From Phycisphaeraceae bacterium (GTDB lineage Bacteria > Planctomycetota > Phycisphaerae > Phycisphaerales > UBA1924), in assembly GCA_019454185.1 (NCBI GenBank), contig CP075368.1:1054001-1118000 (forward strand): a stretch of 64,000 bases of DNA. Direction: 5' to 3'. The translations under genes were made by a program, and so were the position numbers. The notes beneath the pieces are model-generated. The model was not told the origin of the DNA. It worked only from the letters and a program-made list of their open reading frames with translations, and did not search any database. Positions 41,131 through 50,770 of this stretch are shown here, piece by piece. Numbering within the stretch: position 1 is the stretch's first letter; every line of letters begins with the position of its first letter.

Positions 41131-41230
41131 CGCAGCGCCCCGCCCGCAGCGGCCCGCCCGCAGCGCCTCCGCCCGCAGCGCCCTGCCCGCAGCGCCCTGC
41201 CCGCAGCGCCTCCGCCCGCAGCGGCCCGTC
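41131..41230. repeat. Seven tandem 14-15-base GC-rich units
   Basis: Units of the type CGCAGCGCCCTGCC, five of 14 and two of 15 bases, run back to back from 41131 to 41230 directly upstream of the ISL3 transposase start (41115), where its promoter should be. Copy number may vary between IS copies and affect transposase expression. Confidence 0.75.
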
Positions 41231-41413
41231 GAGCCCGCACCCCAATCGGCGGAGCGCGCGGCCGGCCCGGGAATCGGCCCGAACCGCTCGAACCTCAGGC
41301 CTCAAGCAACGCAGAAGAGTTCGGTAGAATTCTCCGCCGGTTGGGGTGTGGGCGACCGAATCACCAGGCCGTCCCGTACCAGAGACAAAGGCCTCCGGCA
41401 CTTCCGTACCCAC

Positions 41414-42490
41414 TCAAAAGTCGGAAGATCCAAAAAGTCGATCCACCTCTTCAACGGACTTGGCTTGTTGTTCAATGAACGACTGCCAGACACGGCACCC
41501 AAGTCGCACGCGCCCAGATGTCTCCACGATAAAGCCCCGTGACAAGAGGTCTCGGCGTCGCACCTGCGGAATCTGAGAACTTGGACATCCGTCAGAATGC
41601 GACGCAGCTCGCAGGTCGTCTCGAAGCTCTGAACTGCAGCCATCCCACAAATCATCAAGAATCGTGGCATGGGACGCCAGTGCCTCGGCCGCCGTGTTGT
41701 CCACCATCTCCTTTGTGATTGAGCCTCGCGTCGCGGAGGCTGCGTACAGCTCGCCGAGGAGGGCGAGGGTCAGCAACGGAACGCCATTTGTCCAGTTCTT
41801 AAGCTCTGCCTTCGCCGGCCCCTCGACGGTAAGCCCAGCTTCAACACACGGTCGGAGCAGATCGTCCCAATCGCCATCGTCGAATCTGCCAATCTCGATG
41901 GGATTCGGGTTGAAGACGTTCCAGAAATCGGACTCCTGTGCCGCGACGGTGCGACAAACCTCCCGGAGCTTGGCGCGACTCCCCGTTACGAATCTGAGGG
42001 CAGATCCATCGGCCAACTGTCGGAGTTGGCCGAGTAAATTCACAGTCAGTCCATCCCCAATCGGTGCATGGTCGAATCCATCAAGGACCAAGAGCACTCG
42101 CTCTTTGGTCTTCGCGAGCTCATCAACCACCATCTGCAGGCCTAAGCCGGCGGGGTCGTTGGGGTCCAACAGCGCAGCAAAGTCTGGTCGATTCGCCACC
42201 AGCGCTTGTTTCAGATGAGCGGCGAGCTTGCTACGGAACGCGGCGTCAGATTCGGGGCGATCATGGCGAAGATCCCAGTAGCCTGCGCCCACGTAACCCT
42301 TCTTTGGATCGGAGAGCACTGCCACTGTCGCTCGCAGGACCATCGTTTTTCCAAAGCGCTTCGGACCGACGATTGTGAGATGATCAGGCGTGGGCTTCGT
42401 GAGGGCGCTGACGATGCGTGTCATCTCGCGAGTGCGACCGAGTGTCGGCCCGAGATTGACTGCAGACAACGAGTATGGCGTAGTGCTCAC
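41414..42490 (-). pseudogene. STAND/AAA-type ATPase, N-terminal part, truncated by ISL3
   Basis: The genuine coding part is 42490 to 41440; the last codons to 41414 come from the IS. It has Walker A VGPKRFGKTMVL near residue 41, Walker B RVLLVLDGFD near 132, and a helical sensor region, like ATPase_2/novel STAND proteins that act as signalling switches. The ATG at 42490 overlaps the stop of the methylase/ATPase fusion by four bases. The intact gene would code 546 residues; the last third was separated by the IS, so the downstream activity is probably lost in this strain. Confidence 0.8.
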
Positions 42491-45400
42491 TGAAGCTTCT
42501 CCACAGCCTCCCGAGAGGCACGCCGCATCTGGTCAGCAACGTCCACGTTGTTTCGGACCCAAGCAGCCATCAAGGGTACGAGCAGGCGATACACCGAGCC
42601 CTGCGTTGTCCGATTTAGCGACACAACCTCTAGCTGCCGGAGGACATCCAGATCCTCGCCGAGGCTGTCACTCTTGGGCAAGGGAATGCGTTGCTCGGCA
42701 AGCTTGGCCTCCAGCAGTTCCAATGTGACGGGGTCCGGTCCTTGTGCGAGGCTCTCGCACAGCGCGATCAACAGGCGACGGCGCTCCGTGCCGGCCGCGT
42801 CCCAAAGGGTGGAAAAATGCTCGCTCCGCTCTGCGACCTGGTCCAATACCCTGCGTGCCAACTTCTCGTCAACGAGTCGGCCGCCTTCTGCCGCAAGGCT
42901 ATCAAACAGCTCACTGCACACACTCTGTATAAGGAATGGCTGACATGCGCACTCCGAAACCACCATGTCCCGGGCACCCGCTGTGAAGCGCACGCGCCCC
43001 TTCACGGGCTCCTCAACCAGTCGTGCAGCATCGGCAGGATCCAATGCGCCCACCGGCATCGGGATGCCCATGCCGAAGAGAATCGACCAGTAGTGCCGCC
43101 GTAGCCGGCCCATGAGCCGCGAATAACTGAACACCGCCGAGATTTCGGGGTGGGACTGCAGCAGGTATCGGAGATTCTCCGGTACTTGGGGGCTTGTGAC
43201 ACCGCTGTCGATACCCTCCTGCAGCTTGTCGAACTCATCGAGCAAGAGCAACAGTCGCTTCGGCTTCATCGCGACGAGCACCTGCTTGACGTACTGCTCG
43301 AAATCCTGGAACGGCTGGTCGCTACCAATCACACGATCGAGCGCTCGCTTGAAGGCGAGATCAAACGAGGTTCCGGGTTCACGAGCAGCGACGCCTTGAG
43401 GCCAGATTTCTACGCCGCTCTTCATGGCCGCGAGGCCAATGTCCCTTGCAACGAGGCGAAACACTTCTCTAGTGGGCAGACCTGGTTTGGTCGGGTCACC
43501 CTCGCCCCCCTGAAACTGGCAAGGAACCACGAGCCAATCTGACAGCATCTCCGGTGACTGAAGCCGGCGCAGAACAGACGATTTGCCGCTCCGGCGATTG
43601 CCCTCCAAGAGGATGACCGTCTGGCGATTCGGCGAGTTCACCTGGCGGCGCACTCGGTCAACCAGTGGACCACGCCCGAAGAACATTTCATCGCGGTCAA
43701 CGATCGGGCCGACGATGTAGGGGTTGGTGCCGATGTCACGCGGTTGGGTGTCGGCCGAGTTCGGCTGCACGTCCAGAACGAGAGAGGTTCTGCCTTCATG
43801 CACCTTGCCATCCAATGCTGTGGCCCGCCATGTGATGTGCAACGGCAACGGCCCCGGAACGAGCGGCAGTGCGAACTCGAGCGGTACCGCCTGTTCGGCC
43901 TGCTCCGCGAGCAGGGGAAGCATGACTTCTCCCGCCTGCGGACTGGTCTCGATCTCCAGCTCTCGCACGGGCAGCGATGAGCGGTTCTGTACGAGCAGCC
44001 ACACTCCGTCCGGGGAACCAACCACATATGGATTGGGCTGCAGCTTGAACTCAAGCCGCACCTCGCCGTACATGGCGGCAAGCGCCTCCCTCACACGGGA
44101 GCGCAGCCGATCGTCAATCTCCCTCCACTGGAACGACGTGCTCGCGAGCCACTTGGTCAGGTGGTCATCGCGGGTATCGAGGCTCGATCGCACAGCTTGG
44201 AGCAGGGCGACCCACGACGTGCCAGACTTCAGCCGGTCGGTGTCAGCCAGCGGGCGCAGTGCGTCCGATGTGCGAAGCAGCCACTCTCGAACGGGCTGGT
44301 CCGCAGGCCGCTCTCCGTGAACCGTCTGGTTTCTCCAGTGCCTAAGGAGTTCAGACCAGCGACGCAACACTGGAAGCGGGTCGGACGAGGACCGATCGAT
44401 CGATCGAACTTCCTCCCACAACTGCTCAAGCTGCTGGTCTACGGCCGAAGGCCTGCGGACGACAGAAACGAGCTCCGCCAAGGACCGCCGCGACGATGCG
44501 GCCATTTGCTGCTGCACCGCCGGCGGAACCATCGGAATCGGAAGTTCCGCGAGTAGTCGAGGCGAAAGGTGCTGAATGGAAACACCACGAGCATGCCCTT
44601 TCATCCATGCCTGGTAAGGCTCCGACGCCAGCAGGGCAGCAAGGAAACCGACACCGATGGTGCTGTGTGGGCGGATAACCGCAATGCTCTTCGATGCCAC
44701 GAATCCCTGCGAGTGCACGTCGACGGCCGCGATCTTGCCGACCGAGCCTGAGATCGAAGCGACGATGTCGCCCGGCTTGAGCACGGCGCGTTCGTCCAGC
44801 TCGCCTGTGACGGCCAAGTCCATAAACATGGTCGGCGGTCGGATGCGACCCTCGACGAGGTCCGCAACGCGAATGAGACCCCGGCTCGCCGCTGGATCGC
44901 CCCCAGGCACGTCGGTCACCCGGTCACGCTGATATGACACACCGGCGCGAACATCGGCGACTTCGCGGAGGGAGACAATTCGAGATGCGGGAAGCTCCCG
45001 CCTCACAGAATCGAGGAATGTGGTCAACTCCTCGTCGCCGGATCGGCGGGCCACCAGTTCGCAATCGTGGCGGACGAGGTCTTCGACAGTCCGGTCCCAG
45101 GTGTCGGCTCCAGACCCGCTCCGGAACTGCGCCACCATCTCCTCGTTCTTCAGGGCGGCGAACTCGCCGATCACTTCGGGACGCGAAGCAGGGACCGACA
45201 GGAATCGCACCGTCTTGCGGCTCGGCGCTCGACGAAACAGCAGCAGGCTCGTGCGGATGCTGGTCAGTGGGGCAAATGCGCCTTCGGGGAGGCCGATGAC
45301 CCCCTCGACGTCGAACTCCGTGAGCAGGCGCTTGCGCACCTGGCGGTCTGGCCCTGATCGGAACAAAACGCCCTCTGGCAGCGCGACAACAGCGCGGCCG

Positions 45401-46347
45401 CCGGGCCTCATCGAAGCCATGATGTGCTGCAGGAACTGATTGGCCAGGTCGCCAGATGGCACCGGGAGCCCGGTCCGCTCCGGCAGCACGTCGGAACGGC
45501 GTCCCCACGGGGGCACTGAAACGATGCAATCGAAGCCAGCGCCGGCCGACTTGCCGGTCGGCCGTTCGAGCGCGTCACCGAGTTCAAGACCGGCCTCGGG
45601 GATGCCGGCAAGCGCGACGCGCGTGGCACCGATGAGGAACGCCAGAGGATTAATCTCGACGCCGAACAGGCTGTCGGATCGCACGCGTTCCCACTCCGGC
45701 ACGCGTATCCGTTTGGTGGACTGCAAAATGCGCCGGCCACATGCCACCAGCAGTCCGCCCATCCCGAAGCATGGGTCGTAAATGCGCTCCCCGGCTTTGG
45801 GGTCCGCGAACTCAACGATCAGATCGACGATCCGCCGCGGCGTCGAATACTGCCCAAACTCCCGCCGCTTAGTGCAGCGGTCAATCGCGAGCTCCAAGAT
45901 CGCTGAGGCGCGGTCATTACCCGTCCTGGTGCTGAAGTCCAGTTCCCCGACCCAGTCGACGAATCGATCCAAAATCGCCGGCGACGAACCTTTCGCGGCG
46001 AAGAACGTGCCCGCGAAGAGCGTGTCCAAGCGCCGGGGAAGTCGACCCAAGCCGCTCGATGCGCCATCGGGGACGGTGCGCTGCACGAACTCCCAGAGCC
46101 TCTCGCCTCTGAAATGACGCCATGCCTCCCATCTCAGGAACCGGGGCATCCTGCGCTCAAACGGCGCATCGTCAAACGAGGCAATTGCCTCACGCTCGGC
46201 TTCGTCGTGGTCGAGCCAGCGGAGATACAGCAGGAGCGCGAGCAGGCCGACCTCCTCAGGGGAGAACTCGATGCCCTTGATCCACCGACCTTGTCGGCGG
46301 AGTTCCTCCATCGAGGCTTCAGAAACTGTCCATCCGCGGCTTTCCAT
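42487..46347 (-). CDS. HsdM-like / HsdS-like / beta-sandwich / STAND-ATPase fusion protein
   Basis: A 1286-residue multidomain protein. Residues about 1-160 are helical; about 160-440 are an N6-adenine methylase fold with FGQYSTPR and AdoMet motif I YDPCFGMGGLLVACGR (190-205). Motif IV reads SVPPW (277-281) where N/D-PP-F/Y is expected, so methyl transfer is doubtful. About 455-640 is an HsdS-like recognition domain (SLREVADVRAGVSYQRD, PIPMVPPAVQQQM). About 760-870 looks like an Ig-type beta sandwich. About 890-1286 is an ATPase with LLEGNRRSGKSSVL near 915 and LLLLLDEFDKL near 1034. I infer a DNA-modification sensor coupled to a STAND switch. It lies between the OLD nuclease and the second ATPase. 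Confidence 0.85.
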   Translation of the reverse strand: MESRGWTVSEASMEELRRQGRWIKGIEFSPEEVGLLALLLYLRWLDHDEAEREAIASFDDAPFERRMPRFLRWEAWRHFRGERLWEFVQRTVPDGASSGLGRLPRRLDTLFAGTFFAAKGSSPAILDRFVDWVGELDFSTRTGNDRASAILELAIDRCTKRREFGQYSTPRRIVDLIVEFADPKAGERIYDPCFGMGGLLVACGRRILQSTKRIRVPEWERVRSDSLFGVEINPLAFLIGATRVALAGIPEAGLELGDALERPTGKSAGAGFDCIVSVPPWGRRSDVLPERTGLPVPSGDLANQFLQHIMASMRPGGRAVVALPEGVLFRSGPDRQVRKRLLTEFDVEGVIGLPEGAFAPLTSIRTSLLLFRRAPSRKTVRFLSVPASRPEVIGEFAALKNEEMVAQFRSGSGADTWDRTVEDLVRHDCELVARRSGDEELTTFLDSVRRELPASRIVSLREVADVRAGVSYQRDRVTDVPGGDPAASRGLIRVADLVEGRIRPPTMFMDLAVTGELDERAVLKPGDIVASISGSVGKIAAVDVHSQGFVASKSIAVIRPHSTIGVGFLAALLASEPYQAWMKGHARGVSIQHLSPRLLAELPIPMVPPAVQQQMAASSRRSLAELVSVVRRPSAVDQQLEQLWEEVRSIDRSSSDPLPVLRRWSELLRHWRNQTVHGERPADQPVREWLLRTSDALRPLADTDRLKSGTSWVALLQAVRSSLDTRDDHLTKWLASTSFQWREIDDRLRSRVREALAAMYGEVRLEFKLQPNPYVVGSPDGVWLLVQNRSSLPVRELEIETSPQAGEVMLPLLAEQAEQAVPLEFALPLVPGPLPLHITWRATALDGKVHEGRTSLVLDVQPNSADTQPRDIGTNPYIVGPIVDRDEMFFGRGPLVDRVRRQVNSPNRQTVILLEGNRRSGKSSVLRRLQSPEMLSDWLVVPCQFQGGEGDPTKPGLPTREVFRLVARDIGLAAMKSGVEIWPQGVAAREPGTSFDLAFKRALDRVIGSDQPFQDFEQYVKQVLVAMKPKRLLLLLDEFDKLQEGIDSGVTSPQVPENLRYLLQSHPEISAVFSYSRLMGRLRRHYWSILFGMGIPMPVGALDPADAARLVEEPVKGRVRFTAGARDMVVSECACQPFLIQSVCSELFDSLAAEGGRLVDEKLARRVLDQVAERSEHFSTLWDAAGTERRRLLIALCESLAQGPDPVTLELLEAKLAEQRIPLPKSDSLGEDLDVLRQLEVVSLNRTTQGSVYRLLVPLMAAWVRNNVDVADQMRRASREAVEKLQ

Positions 46348-46349
46348 GC

Positions 46350-48074
46350 CTAAGCGACACTCGCTTTCTCTTCAGCCTTCTGTGCAATCTGCGTGCCGAG
46401 TAGCGCTTGGATCGGATCCCGGAGAGCGGCGGGAAGCGTGGCTCCGGTAATGGTCGTGAACTTCTCGAACGCCTGGTCCACCTTCTGACTGTCGTCGCCA
46501 GATAGGCCCATCACGTCTTCAAATGTTGGGCGCAGGAAGAACACACGCTTCTCGTAGGCGGCCGCGGCCACAAGGTCGCTGTTCCAGCGTTCGTGCTTCA
46601 AGTTCTTCTCCGTCTGCTCCTTCTTGCGACCCTCTGACCAATCGGACTTGATCTCCCGCACGTCGTGGTCGGCCAGAATCACGAAGGGAATATCCAGCGC
46701 TTTCGCCACACGGGCGAACAGCGGGATCTTCGTCTTCCCGCCACACTCGATGACCGAGAGATTCTCTTTGTTGATGTCCACTCCAAGAGCCTTGAAGGCC
46801 AGCGGAAGTGCGACTTTCTCCGTCGCTCCCTCGACCAGCATGACCTTCTTGGCGAAGAACATCTCGTTCCGCTGAGAGTCGAACTCGGTGAGCAATCGCA
46901 GAGCCTGCCGGTCGGTCTCCGCGAGCTCGACCTTGGCGGCCTGAGAGACCTTTGTCCCGTCAGCGGCGTTCCGTCGAACGAGCGCGACAGACTCGGGCGT
47001 GTGAATCTGGACGAAAACGGGCGAATGGGTCGTGAGGAAGACCTGATTGCCCTTCTCGGTGAGCGTGCGCAAGACGCCGGCAAAGTACCGGGCCTTCTGC
47101 GGGTGGAGGAATACCTCGGGCTCCTCGATCGCGATGATGGCGCCCGTCTTCTTCAGCTCCTCGTAGGTGCGGAAGATGGCCACGACGATGGCGCTTTGCA
47201 GACCGGCACCGACTTCACCGGCCGGGCTGCTGATGCCCAGCTGGTCCACGTACAGATCAAGAGACTTGAAGGCGTTGGTCGAATCGTGGCTCCCGAATCG
47301 GAGGCCGACCTTGTTGTCGCCTTCGGCAAGGCCCATCTGCTCCATGGCGTTGGCCGCAAGGCGCGATTCAATCTCCTCGAAGCGCTCCGTGCGGAGGTAC
47401 TTGTACGCCCCTTGGACAGTCTGCTCGAACGCCTCGCGGCGAGTCATCTTGACCTCTGAGCCGTCAGGCTGCCGCACTTTGACGGCGGTCTTGTCGCTGT
47501 TGAACTCCGCGTTGACCTCGTTGAACAGCCTGCGCAGCACTGACCATCGGCTGCTGGGGTTCTGCCGGTCATACTCCCGAAGGACATCGACGTAGATGAA
47601 GGGAATGGACTCTCGGAGGTCGCCACTCACCCTCTGAGGCAACCACTGACCCTTGAACTGTTGTCCCTTCTGCAGCGGTTCTGCCGGGCACGAGACCACC
47701 TTGCCGTCGGCGCCGATGCAAACATAGTCGACTTTGAGCGAGCCAGCGGGCTTGCCCTTCACGGCTCGCTTGTAGGCCTTGCATCGAAGCTCGATGCCCC
47801 TAATCTCCATCTTGAAGTTGTTGCGCCACTCCTCAACGACCGTGTCGAAGTACACCTGGATGACGATGTCGTTGACCGTGTCTTGGCCGTGGAAGTCCTC
47901 CTCAGTGAAACTCCGCTCGCTCGGCCAAGTCTCGCCGAGAGCAAGGTTGAGCGCCCGCAGAATGTTCGACTTCCCGCAGTTGTTCTCGCCAATCAGGACG
48001 CAGTAGGACCCGGGGTCGAAGTCGAGGGACTTGATCGAGCGGAAGTTCTCGATGTGGATTCGAGCGATCTTCAC
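46350..48074 (-). CDS. OLD-family ATPase/TOPRIM nuclease
   Basis: A 574-residue overcoming-lysogenisation-defect family protein. The ABC-type ATPase has Walker A GENNCGKS at 29-36, an IAIEEPEVFLHPQ segment near 317 and LTTHSPVF. The TOPRIM nuclease has VMLVEGATEKVALPL near 411 and ILADHDV near 468. The class is known from stand-alone defence and from Gabija and PARIS-type systems. The start overlaps the hsdS stop by four bases (48071-48074), tying it to the restriction operon, and two bases separate it from the fusion gene downstream. Confidence 0.92.
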   Translation of the reverse strand: MKIARIHIENFRSIKSLDFDPGSYCVLIGENNCGKSNILRALNLALGETWPSERSFTEEDFHGQDTVNDIVIQVYFDTVVEEWRNNFKMEIRGIELRCKAYKRAVKGKPAGSLKVDYVCIGADGKVVSCPAEPLQKGQQFKGQWLPQRVSGDLRESIPFIYVDVLREYDRQNPSSRWSVLRRLFNEVNAEFNSDKTAVKVRQPDGSEVKMTRREAFEQTVQGAYKYLRTERFEEIESRLAANAMEQMGLAEGDNKVGLRFGSHDSTNAFKSLDLYVDQLGISSPAGEVGAGLQSAIVVAIFRTYEELKKTGAIIAIEEPEVFLHPQKARYFAGVLRTLTEKGNQVFLTTHSPVFVQIHTPESVALVRRNAADGTKVSQAAKVELAETDRQALRLLTEFDSQRNEMFFAKKVMLVEGATEKVALPLAFKALGVDINKENLSVIECGGKTKIPLFARVAKALDIPFVILADHDVREIKSDWSEGRKKEQTEKNLKHERWNSDLVAAAAYEKRVFFLRPTFEDVMGLSGDDSQKVDQAFEKFTTITGATLPAALRDPIQALLGTQIAQKAEEKASVA

Positions 48075-49258
48075 GCGTTCGGCGCTCCAGGGATTAGCTT
48101 TCGGATGACCGCGTTTGATAGCGCTGCGGTATTGATTGACCGCAACTCGGAACGGAGTGCAGTCGAGAGTGCGTAGGCCGCCTCCATCTTCGCGATGATT
48201 CGATCTTGATCGACCAAGGGCGGTACGGGAATCCTGATCTGTCGAAGGGCCGCACCAGAGATCTTGACCATAGTTTGGCTGCTTCCCTGGGCGGCACCTT
48301 TCAACTGATCGCGAGAACTTGGAATTCGGAGCGCGAAAGCCAAGTACTTGCCCCGGATGCGACTGGGATCTGGAACGAGCTTGATGAGCAAGTCCGGATA
48401 GATCAGCGAGGCAGGACCATTCTCAAGGGCGACCGAAGCGAGCCCCACCAACTGCCGTGTGTTGGAGCGCGACACAAAGACCTCACCGGCGTTGATGCTG
48501 AAGTCGTTGGCCACGCTCGGCTCCAGCACGATGGGCTTGGCGCATTGTGTGTCGAGGAAGACATCTCGCACAGCTGACAACGTGAGCACTCGCCCGTTGC
48601 TCTCCTCGCCACCGGGCTTTATCGAGCGGCCGTTCCGGGTGTTCGACACGACCGACTCGATTGGTAGCAGTGGCCACTCCTCCGATTGGCACAAGTCGCC
48701 GCATACCGCAGCCGGGAGTGCATTGGCTTCCGCCAAAGCGGTCGAGTGCAACCGACTGGCTTCATGTACGCGGTCCAAAGCTGCCGTTATCCGCGTGACA
48801 ATTGACCTTTGCTTGTCTCGGGGGGGGGTGGGCAGCTCTATCTGTTCGAGCTTGGACTTCGTGATGTGCCGCAGACCCACACCACCATGAGATAGATCAA
48901 TCATCTCCCCCAGGCGGGAGTTTACCGCGTGTACAAAGAACTCTTTCTCGACGGTTGCGGTGTCGACCTGCACTTTGAAAATGTGCTGGTTGAGGACGGC
49001 CGAGCCTCGATCCCAGATAAAGCAGCCAAACGACGTTCCCGGAGTGCCCGACCACGAGAGAAGGACATCGCCGTCGCGGATAAGGTGTCTGTCTTCGACT
49101 TCACCGTCGAAATGGTTGAATGGCGCCTCGATGTCGTTTAAGTTCTGAATCCGGATAATGGGCAATCCGGTGTCGCTCCAGTCCGTCGGTTTGAAAGCGC
49201 GGCCGTTTTGGAGTCGACAGAGAGAGCCAAGGGGTTGTGATGTGGCAGAATGCGTCAC
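48071..49258 (-). CDS. hsdS: Type I restriction-modification specificity subunit HsdS (second system)
   Basis: A 395-residue specificity subunit with two recognition domains: the first from SLCRLQNGRAFKPTDWSDTG to PTPPRDKQRSIVTRITAALD, the second from PIESVVSNTRNGRSIKPGGE to PVPPLVDQDRIIAKMEAAYA. It overlaps hsdM (49255-49258) and the OLD gene by four bases each. Target specificity is not predictable from sequence here and is unrelated by eye to the hsdS at 945. Confidence 0.92.
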   Translation of the reverse strand: MTHSATSQPLGSLCRLQNGRAFKPTDWSDTGLPIIRIQNLNDIEAPFNHFDGEVEDRHLIRDGDVLLSWSGTPGTSFGCFIWDRGSAVLNQHIFKVQVDTATVEKEFFVHAVNSRLGEMIDLSHGGVGLRHITKSKLEQIELPTPPRDKQRSIVTRITAALDRVHEASRLHSTALAEANALPAAVCGDLCQSEEWPLLPIESVVSNTRNGRSIKPGGEESNGRVLTLSAVRDVFLDTQCAKPIVLEPSVANDFSINAGEVFVSRSNTRQLVGLASVALENGPASLIYPDLLIKLVPDPSRIRGKYLAFALRIPSSRDQLKGAAQGSSQTMVKISGAALRQIRIPVPPLVDQDRIIAKMEAAYALSTALRSELRSINTAALSNAVIRKLIPGAPNA

Positions 49259-50757
49259 TCTGGATCCTCCAGCAGTGACTCAAGCTCCGTGAGAAGCTCC
49301 GTGATGCGCTCTTCCTTCGAGCGAATGGATTGAACGAGCTGTAGTGCCGGCTGGTGTTCGACGTCGGCAGGGGTGTTCGGATTGCGTGCAGATAGGTCGA
49401 ACGCCGCATTCGCAATCGAGTCGTAGGAGACGCTCCAAGAGTTGCTGGCCTCTGGACGGCTGGACATCTTTCCCAAGAAATCAGAAAGCTGCTCGCCAGG
49501 AATGGGGCGGCGGGTTTGCCTCAGTTCGAAGCCATCGTTGGTGAGCTCGTAGTACCACACACTCTTCGTTCCGCCTCCCGCTGAGGGTCGATCGAAGAAC
49601 AGAACGTTTGTCTTGACGCCCGTGTACGGCAAGAAGCAGCCAGCGGGAAGGGACAGGACAGTGTGCAGGTCAAACTCTTCGATGAGCTTCTTTCGCACCT
49701 TCGCGTCGGGGCCGCCCCGGAAGAGCACGCCCTCTGGGACAATCACTGCCGCTCGGCCACCCTTAGCCAAGGTGGCCATGATGTGCTGCAGAAAGAGGAT
49801 CTCCGTAGAACCAGATTGAATCGTGAAGTTGGTCTGCAACTCGCGAGACATCTTGCCGCCGTACGGGGGATTCGAGAGGATGACGCTGTACTTGTTCTTC
49901 TCCGGCACGTTGGCGCTGTGAAGCTCAAGAGTGTTTGCCATCTCCAACCGGGCGCCCTCGATGCGGTGAAGCAGCATGTTCATAGTGCCCAGCAGGTACG
50001 TCAGTGGCTTCAGCTCGATCCCGAAGAAGGTCTCGTTCTGAAGGCGCTTGAGGTCGCTGTCGCTCAGCCGGCCGGAGTTCTTGCGGATGTACTCCGCGGC
50101 CTCGCCAAGAAAGCCAGCGGTCCCGAAGCAAGGGTCGTAGACCCGGTCCTGTTTTCCGGGCTTCACGACCTGAACCATCGCGCGGATGATGTGGCGCTGG
50201 GTGTAGAACTCCCCCGCGTACCCGGCCGAGTCCGCAGCGACCTGCTTGAGCAGGTTCTCGTACAACTCCGAGAGCACGATGACGTCCGATTCATCGCTGA
50301 AGTGGAGCCTGTTGACCTGCTCGACTGTGCGGGCGAACGCTGCCCCACGGCGGGAGTGGTTCCGCACCGACGTGAAGATGCGGCGGAATCTGTCTCCAAC
50401 GGCGTCATCGCCGACGCCGTCCTTGCCCGTTCCCGTCAGCTTGTCCCAAAGGGGACCGTTGACGAACTTGAGCATGTCGTCAGGCTTGTCGGTGAGCGAT
50501 GCCCAAGCCGACCAGCGGAACTCGCCGCGGAGACGGCGCTTGTAGGTCTCGCCCTCGAACGCCGCTTCCTCCTCGAGCCTGCTCTCGGTCTCGTCAAACG
50601 CCTTCAGGAAGAAGAGCCACGCCAACTGCTCGACGTAGTCGCGCGCATTGACGCCGTCGCTGTTCAGTTGGTCGCAAGCGTTCTTGACGGCCTGCTGAAC
50701 CTCTTGGCGGCGGTGCTCAAGCGAACCATTCTTCCTGGCGGGGGCGACTGGGGGCAT
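49255..50757 (-). CDS. hsdM: Type I restriction-modification methylase subunit HsdM (second system)
   Basis: A 500-residue N6-adenine methylase. AdoMet motif I VYDPCFGTAGFLGEAAEYI near 207 and catalytic NPPYGG near 297 are both intact, unlike the paralogous domain in the fusion at 42487. The N-terminal helical HsdM domain reads DYVEQLAWLFFLKAFDETES. It follows hsdR by 13 bases and overlaps hsdS by four. Confidence 0.94.
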   Translation of the reverse strand: MPPVAPARKNGSLEHRRQEVQQAVKNACDQLNSDGVNARDYVEQLAWLFFLKAFDETESRLEEEAAFEGETYKRRLRGEFRWSAWASLTDKPDDMLKFVNGPLWDKLTGTGKDGVGDDAVGDRFRRIFTSVRNHSRRGAAFARTVEQVNRLHFSDESDVIVLSELYENLLKQVAADSAGYAGEFYTQRHIIRAMVQVVKPGKQDRVYDPCFGTAGFLGEAAEYIRKNSGRLSDSDLKRLQNETFFGIELKPLTYLLGTMNMLLHRIEGARLEMANTLELHSANVPEKNKYSVILSNPPYGGKMSRELQTNFTIQSGSTEILFLQHIMATLAKGGRAAVIVPEGVLFRGGPDAKVRKKLIEEFDLHTVLSLPAGCFLPYTGVKTNVLFFDRPSAGGGTKSVWYYELTNDGFELRQTRRPIPGEQLSDFLGKMSSRPEASNSWSVSYDSIANAAFDLSARNPNTPADVEHQPALQLVQSIRSKEERITELLTELESLLEDPE

Positions 50758-50770
50758 CGAGATCCTTCTC

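Larger units (their letters stand above)
39862..41431 (-). mobile_element. ISL3-family insertion sequence, 1570 bases
   Basis: The terminal inverted repeats align without gaps: GGGGCTTCAGACATTTGAGT on the left and GGATCTTCCGACTTTTGAGT read inward from the right, both followed by GGGTA. An 8-base target duplication AAAAAGTC flanks it (39854-39861 and 41432-41439), as expected for ISL3. It contains one transposase gene and a 7-fold 14-15-base tandem repeat in its right part. Confidence 0.9.

Noticed and set aside
39880..41478. 532-codon plus-strand frame across the ISL3 element
   Set aside because: Antisense shadow of the transposase, continuing through the tandem repeat; no domain.
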